A stretch of 64,000 nucleotides of DNA from Heligmosomoides polygyrus polygyrus. Lineage: Eukaryota; Nematoda; Chromadorea; Rhabditida; Heligmosomidae. Positions 53,264-62,109 of the stretch are shown piece after piece (within the stretch, counting starts at the first letter, position 1; the number at the start of each line of letters is the position of its first letter). A model generated the notes under the pieces. That model saw only the letters and a program-made list of their open reading frames with translations. It ran no database searches and was not told where the DNA came from. Made by a program: the position numbers and the translations under genes. The stretch is taken from positions 21,129,407 to 21,193,406 of the forward strand of contig OX377205.1 in assembly GCA_947396885.1 (NCBI GenBank), written 5' to 3'.

Positions 53264-53713
53264 GTGAATCGCAAGAGAATATTGCGCTCCAATGCCGATC
53301 TGTTTCGCTTTGACCTATGTGCTTGCTGGCGTGACGTCTGGCACGGCGCGCGAACTCCTTATTTTTACTTCCATGCTATTTTTCAAATGGCGCATTTCAT
53401 TTTTTTGAAGTCATGCATTTTGGAGCGAGAAAACTTCCGAACCACCAAGCATATCAACGAACTCACTAACCATAAGATACTGGTCTCGCCCCTCGTAAGA
53501 TCTGCCTATCAACACTTAGCGCTGCTTATCCCAAAATACTTTTGCAATCCACGGCCTTTTTTCGTGAATTGCTCTGTTGTGCTCTTCACGGTTTTTCCTC
53601 CCAAATGGATATCTTCTCCCTGCGTGCCACTGAAGAAGATCCAGTCGAAGTCCATAATAAGAATTTGTCTCAAAAGAAGCAAAAGTGCCCTAATTGTTCC
53701 GAGCACAACATGA
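53264..53713 (+). CDS. Unknown 149-codon ORF (right arm)
   Basis: Not recognised. It shares its N-terminus (NADLFRFDLCACWRD, RTPYFYFHAIFQ) with the left-arm ORF at 6,600-6,791, then contains an arm-specific insert (CILERENFRTTKHINELTNH) and continues to FVNCSVVLFTVFPPKWISSP. The second half is antisense-compatible with the conserved minus ORF of the same arm region, so coding status is doubtful. Confidence 0.25.
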   Translation: MNRKRILRSNADLFRFDLCACWRDVWHGARTPYFYFHAIFQMAHFIFLKSCILERENFRTTKHINELTNHKILVSPLVRSAYQHLALLIPKYFCNPRPFFVNCSVVLFTVFPPKWISSPCVPLKKIQSKSIIRICLKRSKSALIVPSTT

Positions 53714-54239
53714 GGTTGCTGTCCATGAGAAGCGATGCATTCATTCATTGAAGAGGAAGCAGGCGAGCCGAAGGCTGGAGGCGGATGTCGAGTAGAAGTG
53801 GGACATGGTTTTTCAATTCCAGTATTCCACCGGTGCACTACAATTCTTCTATAGCTGAATACTGCATTTGACATCGGTAACCTGGTGCAAGGGCCAGATT
53901 TCAATACATCGCATCACTTCAATAGCATGGAGCAGTAAGGTGAGAGAAGCAATTACTCAGGAGCTAATTCGTCGTCCGCTTGGTGGCAGGTAAATCTATT
54001 TCCGACGGGATTAAAAACTATGTGAATGAAGGGGTAGCATTTTATGCTACAATTGTTCATAACAAAGAAGAAGGTACATTATACATAGTAATGGAGCCTA
54101 TGTTCCATTGATGTGTCGCAGACTTCGCCATGCGCTGTGTAATCGATTATGATCGATAGAATCGACCAAATCTGGCGATGAATCGATTGAAATATATGAT
54201 GCGGTGATTCGTTGGCCTTTCAGATGTGACTTCAACGTT

Positions 54240-54930
54240 GTGAGTAGTCGAGCGCAGTCTGTTTGCTGGAAGAGACAAGTTATGAATATGGAAATAGATC
54301 ATATAATATGTTGTAAATTGATCGCTCTACTGCAAAAATAATAAAGGTTTAGAGCAGACTTCGAATTAATCAGGATGGGTTCAATTTCCTGTCAATTTCT
54401 GTAGAATGTCATGACATGGCATATTCTTTCGACACATGAACGAGCGACGTCCTGATCTGAAGCGACGCAATGACACCATATGACACGAATATTTGTCGTG
54501 TCATATGGTGTCATTGCGTCGTTTCAAAGGCGGCCCTGTTCGCGTTATTCCGGCCGTCCCTTAGCATCTTCGTCTTCATTACACTGAGGCGGCTTTCAAG
54601 TTCCGTCGTCACTGGCTAGCACTCAGCGTACGTACGTATCGTACGTCTCCTGTGGGCGAACGTTTATTCTATAAACCTTGGATTTTAGGTGTTGAGATAT
54701 TAGCTTGTCGCAAAGCTCCCCAGTCAACGAGCGCTATTTGGAACAGACTGCACTCATGCGCGCATTCACCTCCAATTTTAGGCTGCCATCGGACGCGATC
54801 TATTGACCCAAAATACTTGTAAGAAGTAATTCGAAAGAGCTCGGCACCATTGATATTTAAGATCCCTGATAACTCACATCCGTCGAGGAAGCGTTTACGT
54901 GCAAACAAGGGTTTTACCAACCAACGGCCG
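54240..54930 (-). pseudogene. RTE-type RT C-terminal fragment at the outer edge of the right arm
   Basis: On the minus strand: GCELSGILNINGAELFRITS, YKYFGSIDR, ALVDWGALRQANISTPKIQG, and further KTKML-type sequence. It is RTE-like (the YLGS box after FADD) and about 190 bp longer on the outer side than the left-arm copy, which starts at ALVDWGAL. The arm boundary therefore lies inside an RTE copy. A 59-bp hairpin at 54,463-54,521 interrupts it. Confidence 0.75.
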
Positions 54931-54934
54931 GTAA

Positions 54935-55265
54935 GACCTTGACCAGGAACACGACGAGCGGTACGAAAATTTATCGAACGACAGTATACGACAACGGAAC
55001 AAAGCAACCATCTCAGGTGGGCACAGCCAGAATAACTGAACTAAACAAAACTGGCTGGGTCCCACGGAACCCGCGTGCTCCCCAAGTTAGCGCCAAAGCG
55101 TGCAGGAAGCGGATGGTCGGCACGATTGCAGCAGATTTGCGTACTCGATCTAACTTCTTTAAATCGCAATTTCAGCAAATGTTGCCTTTTGTCCACATTT
55201 CGCCTTCCTACATTGCTCTCCGCTTTAGCGGTGGGCTGCCATCTGATCCGGACAAGGCTCCCATC
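54935..55265 (-). repeat. gag-like fragment D1
   Basis: DNA here is repeated with divergence at 56,050-56,385 (TTTATCGAACGACAGT, GGGCACAG, GCTCTCCGCTT-like blocks). On the minus strand one frame gives SGSDGSPPLKRRAM, which parallels SGTDGRPLLKRRAY in the gag-like ORF at 58,240-58,701. It is a broken, non-coding relic. Confidence 0.6.
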
Positions 55266-55299
55266 TAAACTGTCCTCATCGACGATCGTTCCATTTCAG

Positions 55300-56045
55300 G
55301 TAACTGAAATTTTTTGCTCTTTTGTAGATCACCGAATACAGCGTTTTTGCTGCTGCAACTCCTGGGTGGAATTCGGAGAACTGTACAGCTGCCTCCGGGC
55401 TTCCGGGTTCCATGAAAATCTTATTGGCGCTCACGAACTTTCTGGCGGTCAACACTACCTGGTTCCCATCGCCCTACCCTGCGATTGCCCCATCCAAGGT
55501 TTTCCATACCTTCCTCATGGGTTTCCGCAGTCTCTTTTGGTGCGGTTATATTCTACCGCTCTTGTCCAAATAGCTCCTTGCCACACCTACGATCTCCTTT
55601 ATGATTTCTCTGTTCCCTAAAGGCCGAACTATGGCCCACAGGGCAAACATTTCCAGTTCGCCTGTGTTCCCTTGAGTCCCGCATACGTAATAGCAACTTA
55701 CATTATAATTCCACCACGCCGTCCAGCTCTTTGAAGGAGTAATGCGGTTTTCGGACCGGCCAATCCTACGGCTCCCTGTTTAGCCTTCACCGCGACGCGG
55801 CTTTCTCCTTCAAGTTTTTCTTTAGTCTCTCAAATGTCATCGACAGAAGTGCGTGATGCAGTTGCCGTCAATTGGCGCACGAGTCACATCTGCCTTGATG
55901 GTACATAAAAATACAGTACAATCGGTACAAACTTCGTACACGAGCCTTAGAACGCTACACAGCGCCCCTTCGTCGAGGTCTTCCACGTAGCTGCCGGTTC
56001 GGCAGCCACGTGGAAGACCGAACGCCTGTCATAAGTTTTGACCAA
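55300..56045. other. Degraded spacer between gag-like fragments
   Basis: Minus-strand frames contain open pieces such as FSEFHPGVAAAKTLYSVIY and MTFERLKKNLKEKAA, separated by stops. This is compatible with decayed retroelement sequence but no family motif is clear. The plus ORF at 55,075-55,620 has no supporting feature. Confidence 0.45.
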
Positions 56046-56049
56046 CCAA

Positions 56050-56385
56050 CTGACCAACGGCGGATAAGACTTCGACGAGAAACACGACGGTTCTACAAAA
56101 ATTTATCGAACGACAGTGTACCACAACAGAACAAAGTAATCACCGCTCAGTTGGGCACAGGCAGAACAACAGGACTAAAAACTGGCTGCGTCCCGAGGAA
56201 CTCGCGGGTTGCACGTTGGCACCAAAGCCCGCAGAAAGCGGGCGGATGGCGGGCACGATTGGAGACTCCCGAAACCATCCTTAAATCACAATTTGAGCTT
56301 AAGCTTTCCCTCGTCCACACTTCACCTCCCTACACTGCTCTCTGCTTCAGCGGCATGCGGTCATCTGCTCCCGATATGAAAGTCA
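56050..56385 (-). repeat. gag-like fragment D2
   Basis: A second copy of the D1 block, about 1.1 kb away in the same orientation. The minus frame gives SGADDRMPLKQRAV, parallel to D1 and to the 58.5-kb ORF. Confidence 0.6.
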
Positions 56386-56499
56386 ATGTTCCTTGCAGCC
56401 TGATTCTTCACACGAACCTGGGCCAATGAGAAACAAGCATTGGATGGGACTCTCAAAAGGCCCTAAGTGCTCATTGAGGTCATATGCCATGAAAACTAT

Positions 56500-56760
56500 C
56501 AAATTCCTGAAGTTGCCAATGCATAAAAGTCGGTGTATATTAAGTTTTTTGGATTAGGTGGGATGACTGATCGGGGAGAGAAGCTCTCCCTGAAACCAAA
56601 CCTATTTTGATTTTTTATCAAAGCATCAGACTCACCAGAGGGCCATGGGAGCACCGTCGTCACAAGGAAACCCCCAAAACCGCCGTTCCCAGAGAGCACC
56701 AGCCAAGCCGTCGTCGTCATCCGAGAGCCGCCAAGCACACCGCCAAGCTGCCGTCGTGCA
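56500..56760 (-). repeat. LTR-like direct repeat, downstream copy
   Basis: Matches 60,030-60,240 in the same orientation: shared blocks include GCCGTTCCCAGAGAGCACCA, GCCGTCGTCGTCA, and CATCAGACTCACCAGAGGGC (CACCAGACTCACGAGAGGGC there). Together they bracket the gag-like ORFs at 57,248-58,889 and may be the two LTRs of one element. Exact ends were not resolved. Confidence 0.6.
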
Positions 56761-56829
56761 GAAAATCACCAGGGCAGTAAACAAGGATAAGCCTCGATAA
56801 GAGGGACGCGCAGCAGGGTTCCTGTCTCA

Positions 56830-57066
56830 GAAGTCGAATCAGAATTGAAGAATCGGCCCTTTCGAATTCTGGGGCTCGCCTTTGCGTCGTATCGCTTCCC
56901 ACTCGGGACTCCTTCTCTGTTGGCACATCGTGGCTCCTTTAAATTTGGGTTGGAGCGCCCTTGCTCCCCATTGTCCGTAGTTGCAGACGCGTTGTTTGGA
57001 TATGGTCAGTCCGTTTTGTTTCTTCTTTTTTAGTCGAACACAACAAGAGTTAGAAAAATAGGTCAC
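56830..57066 (-). pseudogene. Segment S homologue at the end of the gag-like element
   Basis: Homologous to 11,435-11,650 and 48,600-48,820 at DNA level (CCACTCGGGAC-CCT--TCT, TTGGAGCGCC, ACACAACAA-AGTTAGAAAA, GGTCACGC). The minus frame shows GARALQPKFKG and RRSPEWEAIRRKGEPQ. It links this element family to the gypsy remnants in the arms. Confidence 0.55.
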
Positions 57067-57247
57067 GCTAGTTGTGACACTCCGAACCTACGAAAGTCGA
57101 CAAGAATCAACAACGAGTTGAAGCTGGTCTCAAAACATCTTCATATCGTTTCCCTCCTCAGGCAAGGTACAGAGCGCGTAGTGGAGGGATTTACCACCAC
57201 AATAAGTACAGCTCCTCTGCGGCCTTCAACAATCTTTCGAATATCTT

Positions 57248-57472
57248 TCAAAACTTAATGTGTACAGTATCCTCGTTCGTCCACAGCCGTCTCCTATTCT
57301 CCATCTCAGAATAGGCCGGACAAGCACCGCTCAGATGTGCGCCTTGAGCTCTGCAAACTCTACAGACGACCATCTTCATCCGTTCGGTGTAGAGTGTCCA
57401 TGGTGCGTCACCGATTTTCTTTTTCTCGCATGCCACCAATGACTGTAGTTGTGATGCGACCAGACGAGCCAC
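57248..57472 (-). pseudogene. Zinc-knuckle ORF, gag nucleocapsid-like
   Basis: A C-X2-C-X5-H-X4-C knuckle (CRVCRAQGAHLSGAC) sits in MKMVVCRVCRAQGAHLSGAC, preceded by a basic KRND...LVACEKKKIGDAPWTLY stretch. Such knuckles at the end of gag bind element RNA. It is downstream of the coiled-coil ORF on the same strand and before segment S. Spacing is not the classical CX2CX4HX4C, so the family is uncertain. Confidence 0.5.
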
Positions 57473-57637
57473 GAAGTCATTGCGTTTGCGCTTGAGAAAG
57501 GGGCGCTTCTTCAGTCATACTGAGCCTGGGTAATCTATGAAAGACTGTTCGCGTCCGGTTGCCTCTGGGCGAGCTGGCTCCATTGGGGCGGCGATCCTGC
57601 ATCATTTAAAAGGCATTCAGCTTGCTTTCGAGACGGT

Positions 57638-57886
57638 CTAGGGATCCTCAGTCTCTTCATTCAATTCTTGGACGAGTATTTGTTGCGAAATTCCCAGCTT
57701 CTTCATGAGCCGCACGATAAATCTCAGGAAATCGTTTCTGCTCAGCGGCTTCACCTCTCCTAGTTCAATTGCTCGGTACTTAGGCTGGGCCGTAAAGCGT
57801 TTCTTCCACCTCCTCTTCTCCAGGATCCAGTAGATCTTCCTCTTTATCGTTCGAAACAGGTGCGCAGTTGTTGAGTCGTCCGCCAT
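57638..57886 (-). CDS. Small basic protein behind a TTTCAG acceptor, 82 codons
   Basis: Not recognised. CTTCTTTCAG lies one base before the ATG (57,886), a strong nematode acceptor (cis- or trans-splice). The product starts MADDSTTAHLFRTIKRKIYW, is rich in Lys/Arg (LEKRRWKKRFTAQPKYRA), then becomes helical and acidic (VRLMKKLGISQQILVQELNE, EETEDP-stop). It could be an exon of the surrounding gag-like element or an independent small gene. Confidence 0.4.
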   Translation of the reverse strand: MADDSTTAHLFRTIKRKIYWILEKRRWKKRFTAQPKYRAIELGEVKPLSRNDFLRFIVRLMKKLGISQQILVQELNEETEDP

Positions 57887-58239
57887 CCTGAAAGAAGCTT
57901 AAGGTGTTCTTACTTTAAGACTAACACCACTAGCTACGAATTCTAGACTATCAGCAGTTTCAGCAACGTTCTTCTTGGCGCAGTTCTTCTATAGGGCAGA
58001 CAGCCACACCAAGAAGCATAAAACACCTTGTCCTCTCTGGAAAATATCCGTTGTCAATACGGGTTAAAAAGTCGGCGGCTTCGGTTCGGTTCGGCCCCAT
58101 GTACTCGACCGGATGTCTAGGGCCAGCAGTATCGACCGATACAGCGTACAAATCCAACAACGAGAACGCGAGGAAGGATGGGAGCTTTATCAACCAAGAA
58201 TACGATACGAAAAAGAGACGAGCCACCCCTGAGGGAAAT

Positions 58240-58889
58240 TCACACACCAGAAGCATCCAGACTGAAAGCCGACGGCCCTAGGGATATGCGAGAGCTCGTT
58301 GGAGGCGCCAAACCGTTCGCGTGCGCAGAGCAGACGGCGGGTGTCATTAGAGCACGGTCACCTAAACGAAAAGTCATCCGAAATAAAAATCGTGATTGGA
58401 GCAGATCTCCCTCGGCCAGCTTTTTCACACAGTATGCTCTCCGCTTGAGCAGCGGTCTGCCGTCTGTTCCCGACACTTCTATCTGGATTTGCGGCGACGC
58501 CAGGGGCGGTTTTGCTATCGACGATCTTCTTCGGCTTCTTGGTTCGTTTTCCATCTCCTCGATCGTTATGAACTTTTCTTTCCTTTTGTATTTTCCTCTT
58601 CTAGGCTTCTTTGAAATTCCATCCTCATCTTTTCCATCGCCATGATTAGTTCTTCGACTTCTCCAACAATGTCCCATGTGCTGACAATGTAGTCTTCGCA
58701 TGCCCTTAGTTCGGCCGCCTTTACTTCTTCAGATAGGATGTCGAACTCCTTCGCCAGTTTCTGGACCGCGGTCTCCATCACCTCCTTTTGTTCTTTTATT
58801 ATTGCTATTTTAAGTACTAGTTTGTGTTGTTGATTATTGTCCACGTCCAGTAAGGTTCTTTTTAGAAATTGTAGCTGAACCCATGGCAA
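58240..58889 (-). pseudogene. gag-like ORF with N-terminal coiled coil, one frameshift
   Basis: Two overlapping minus ORFs form one unit. The first (to 58,566) has a heptad-rich helix: LKIAIIKEQKEVMETAVQKL, AKEFDILSEEVKAAELRACE, VEELIMAMEKMRMEFQRSLE. After a frameshift the second continues EKFITIEEMENEPRSRRRSS, QIEVSGTDGRPLLKRRAY, VKKLAEGDLLQSRFLF. An ATG at 58,885 is in another frame (MGSATISKKNLTGRG), suggesting an additional shift near the start. A coiled coil before a zinc knuckle is the usual gag layout of nematode LTR elements. No pol follows, so the element is deleted or non-autonomous. Confidence 0.55.
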
Positions 58890-58899
58890 AATAGAGGCG

Positions 58900-60000
58900 A
58901 AAACCCTTCACAAGCAAAAATAGACTCAGTAAACTGACAAATTTATTCAACACACAACAATAGAACTTCACGAATACAGATACGGAATGAAGGCGAGATA
59001 ACGATGAGAGAAATACGTGCGCTCGAGATCTGGTGCTTCTAGCCGTAGACGGCGCTGGTTGGGACGAGACTGACGTAGGCGATGCGGCGAGAAGAGCGGC
59101 TTCTTAGTAGCTGATGACGAAGACGCAGAGCCTATCGTGCACGACGTAGTCGACCCGTGTAGTTGACCGAAACAGCCGAAGATGTGGATTGCGCACTTGG
59201 GACACTAGTACGATTGAGCGCGTGGACGCGGTGCAGAGATGTGGATGACCGAAATGATGATGTGAACCTAAAAGAAAAACAAACGCTTTAGCTGCGGCTA
59301 GCGCGACTACCGAGATAGAAATACCTAGCGGTAGCACTGGCGGACACCGCTCCGCTAGGTATGAACAATGTGGCATGCACGGAAGGACCCAACACGTCAC
59401 TTGTGATAGCGACGATCAGAACGGACGCGAGCAGAAAACGAGGAGGGAAGCGGGAGCAATTGGAGCTCAGGAGTGCACCCCCTCCACTTTAGTGTAGCGC
59501 GCCAGCAGCGACGACGCACAGGAGGCAACATGGAGCAACACCAGCAACACTCACGTCCCACAAACAGGACGGACGGACAGGAGCAGTGGAGAACTCGCAA
59601 CGTCCGGCAGAGACCACGGACGTGTGAACGACAGCGCAAGATGTCTACGACGACAGAGATAAAGGGCCGCAGCTGAGCGGAGTGGCGGACGAGAAAAAGA
59701 ATGGATGGGCTTCTCCAGAACTTTCCCAAAGTTCGCGCGCCCGCGGTGCACGCGGTCTGCAATTGCAGACAGCTCGCCGCAACTGACCCGCGGTTCCAGC
59801 TGGCATGGCCATGCTACGTTACAAGCGTCCTGCCTGTATTCCTAACTGTTCTTTTGCTTCTTTTTGCATCTCTATGGGCGCTTCCATGTGTCTTTTGGCA
59901 GGCTCGAAAACGCTTGCCTAGGTAGTTCCTTGCCTTAGTTAGGCTAGCCTTCGCCGACCGAAGCTAGCTAGCTAGGGACATTTCTTTTTGACTGAAGTTA
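58900..60000. other. Leader or LTR-like region of the gag-like element; no coding support
   Basis: GC-rich, with an AATAAA on the minus strand (about 58,940) in TTGAATAAATTTGTCAG. The 121-codon minus ORF at 59,397-59,762 is Arg/Ser/Cys-rich and lacks motifs. AGCTAGCTAGCTAG occurs near 59,965. Nothing firmer is seen. Confidence 0.4.
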
Positions 60001-60029
60001 GAATTTGGAATTGGATAGACGAACTGCAT

Positions 60030-60250
60030 TTAGACTAGTAAATTTGGATTGGATTTTAGACTCAGTCGGATGGCTGCTCAGGGAAAGATATGCCCTAACC
60101 TGCTTTGATTGTCTTGTGAAAGCACCAGACTCACGAGAGGGCACACGGAGCACCGCCTTCACCAGAGAACCACCAAAGTCGCCGTTCCCAGAGAGCACCA
60201 GCAAAGCCGTCGTCGTCACCCGAGTGCCGTTTTGGCACGCCCCCATAGTC
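60030..60250 (-). repeat. LTR-like direct repeat, upstream copy
   Basis: Pairs with 56,500-56,760 (same orientation). On the minus strand it starts near GGGGGCGTGCCAAAACGGCA and ends near TCCAAATTTACTAG. Confidence 0.6.
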
Positions 60251-60474
60251 AGTTAAGGAGGCGCCGCCCGCACTTCCCACTTATACGAGCCGCCTCATTT
60301 TGAGAGTGCGCAACGCCTATTTCGGGTCAGATTTCGAAGGATTTCAAATGCAGAGGGGACCTATTGACCTATTGTAGTCTAGGATTTCCTTTAAAAGAGG
60401 ATAATACGACATTCAATTTCTAAGGAAAGGAGAGCAGTTATAAAACACACATTTCACAACTGGATTGTTAACAG

Positions 60475-61128
60475 TCAGGAATTAATTCATCCATCAAATC
60501 GGGTGAAACGTTCCATAGAATAGCTAGATGCACGAATTTCCTAATGATTTTCCAGTCATTCAACGACAAATTTACTCCGAAGATGGTCGTGATCCGTCTT
60601 AGAAGGTTACAAAACCATAACGTTCCGCTTCGCTGCAACGGAGATTTAGCACATGTCTCTTGCCTGCAAGGATGCACAAATTCGACTTTATTTAGATTGA
60701 AGAACCTCTTTTGTGAAGTTACTTCAATGTAAGTACTAAACACTAAAGCGAAAACTCCTTATTTCAGCACCTCCCGAAACTACATTGTACGCCTCCTGAA
60801 TAGATCACACTGAACTTTTTCTTAATGTCTTGCCTGACACGGGAGAATTCCAACCGCAACTACTTTTAGGTAGCCAGAATGTTCGACTTTCTATCCTTTG
60901 GTTTGTAGGCCTAGAAAACTAGCAGTGTCTGCTAGTGATTATTGGGCGAAACAACGGAAAAAGCGATCTTCCTGCAGTTTTTATATTCCTGACGTCGAAG
61001 ACCACTGTAATGAGGTTATGATTTCCTGCACACCCCTCAGGTTGTGTGACGGATGCGAGCAATTAACTTACTTGGACGTGCGTCGCACTTACATCGCACC
61101 CCCTCTAGTCCTTGGAATACCACCGTAG
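60475..61128 (+). CDS. Two-exon cysteine-rich gene of unknown function (3' end, possibly truncated upstream)
   Basis: Exon 60,475-60,728 (acceptor TTGTTAACAG, donor AAT/GTAAGTAC) joins exon 60,909-61,128 (acceptor GGTTTGTAG) across a 180-nt intron, with matching phase 2 and an open frame through both, ending at a TAG. The protein contains RCTNFLMIFQSFNDKFTPKM, LRCNGDLAHVSCLQGC, LKNLFCEV, then SDYWAKQRKKRSSCSFYIPD, DHCNEVMISC and LCDGCEQLTYLDVRR. Ten cysteines suggest a disulfide-rich or metal-binding protein. No signal peptide is in these exons; the 5' exons would lie where the LTR element sits. No family recognised. Matching splice phase and good consensus sites are the main support. Confidence 0.6.
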
Positions 61129-61294
61129 GTGGTGCGAACTGCACTGGAGATCAGATAACTGGTCACATTATTCAATTCGTAAATGAATGAACAGATTCAA
61201 ATATAATGACAGCACCTGGTACGGTACGGAGGCTTTCCAGATAAATTTTCAGCTGTTTGTTTATGAATTCCAACAGTTGGTGATTTTTAAACCG

Positions 61295-61499
61295 TCATGC
61301 ATATTTGGCCATTAAATGACTTGCAGTGGCCAGCCGATGAACAAATCAGCGCTTTGTCCTTCCCAGACATGTTTGCTACCAATTCACCGACCACGGAGTA
61401 ATATGGAAGGTTTGGTTGGCAAGGGTGGGAAACCAGAACCAGGTATCGGGTACCTGCGATGGCCTGCTTCTCCTCCGACTGCGCTGTACACGTCCAAAT
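61295..61499 (-). repeat. tRNA-derived SINE (copy C, truncated)
   Basis: The minus-strand head GTACAGCGCAGTCGGAGGAG and B-box-like GGTTCTGGTTTCCC are followed by body sequence (TTGGTAGCAAACATGTCTGG) shared with the copies at 25,853 and 32,153. The 3' portion and TCCTTTA tail are missing; it stops at about 61,295 in the TGGCCA-A block. Confidence 0.75.
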
Positions 61500-61567
61500 C
61501 CTATCACACTGAGAACTAAATACGACTAGTTTGAAAGAAAATGGCTGGCCCATGTTTGAAAATATTC

Positions 61568-61867
61568 TTAGAGAATACGTGACAAAAAATCTAAAGTGAG
61601 TTTAAAATTGCGCTTGAAGGGGGAGGGGGGTGCTACCACAAATCCCCGCTTCCTAGTATTCGCCTTTGACATATCCTCTGGATACCAATACACCGATGGT
61701 GTCTGTGGCATGTCTTCTGAACCCATACACACATTATACGGCATCGGTGGCACGTCTTCTAAATCCAAACGAATGTCGTATGACGTCTGCGACACGTTTT
61801 CAGAATCCCGATAGACGTTGAATGACGTGTGCGACACATCTTCTGAACACGTACACACGTACGACAT
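61568..61867 (-). CDS. Repeat-containing ORF (Ser/Glu/Asp-Val repeats), C-terminal exon-like
   Basis: Not recognised. 99 codons begin within a degenerate minisatellite and encode about four to five 15-17-residue repeats of the form SEDVxQTSxNV (CSEDVSHTSFNVYRDS, ENVSQTSYDI, LEDVPPMPYNV, SEDMPQTPSV), then a non-repeat end (KRGFVVAPPSPFKRNFKLTL...). Conserved spacing of Glu-Asp-Val and Tyr/Phe-Asn/Asp-Val across units despite DNA divergence suggests protein-level constraint. Upstream repeats (61,868-62,020) are frame-shifted. Confidence 0.4.
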   Translation of the reverse strand: MSYVCTCSEDVSHTSFNVYRDSENVSQTSYDIRLDLEDVPPMPYNVCMGSEDMPQTPSVYWYPEDMSKANTRKRGFVVAPPSPFKRNFKLTLDFLSRIL

Positions 61868-62020
61868 TTGCGGAGTGTCTTCTGAACCAGTCGTACGTTT
61901 GTGACACGTCTCCTGGATCCTAATACATGAGTGATGTCTGCTTCACGTCTTCTGAATCATAACGCACGTTGAATGACATTTGTAGCACGCACGTCTTCTG
62001 AATACCGTATGTCTGCTGAG
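61660..62020. repeat. Degenerate minisatellite, period about 45-52 bp
   Basis: The unit is roughly CACGTCTTCTGAATCCNNAC followed by an ACGTTGAATGACGTCTG-type half. About seven units are visible, for example at 61,696, 61,756, 61,795, 61,836, 61,876, 61,947 and 61,990. Confidence 0.8.
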
Positions 62021-62109
62021 TAATAATTCTATCAACGAGGAATGATGAGCGACCATAGCTGCAAACCGTGAAAAAAGCTCAAGGAGTAAATGGTTGATGC
62101 TAATTGAGT

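Larger units (their letters stand above)
44456..54747 (-). repeat. Right arm of the giant inverted repeat
   Basis: The reverse complement matches 2,244-15,676. Contents mirror the left arm: ORF at 45,246-45,461, tRNA-like boxes at about 45,690-45,780 and 46,285-46,355, repeat X at about 47,930-48,210, segment S at about 48,600-48,820, gypsy remnant at about 49,250-50,990, LTR-like unit at about 51,290-51,700, SINE piece at about 51,950, and the RTE fragment at 54,240 to the outer edge. Differences include a tandem duplication at 46,032-46,126, an expanded CTCGGCG array at 47,355-47,440, a roughly 75-bp insertion near 53,405-53,480 and absence of the 2.87 kb left-arm block. Confidence 0.92.

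Noticed and set aside
55075..55620. 181-codon plus ORF as a gene
   Set aside because: It overlaps a minus-strand gag-like fragment, shows no domain or splice support, and its first third is repeated degenerate DNA (D1/D2).
59397..59762. 121-codon minus ORF as a gene
   Set aside because: Arg/Cys/Ser-rich composition from GC-rich DNA, no motif, overlapping plus-strand ORFs of similar length.
61596..61814. 72-codon plus ORF across the minisatellite
   Set aside because: The opposite strand gives regular amino-acid repeats, and this frame does not.
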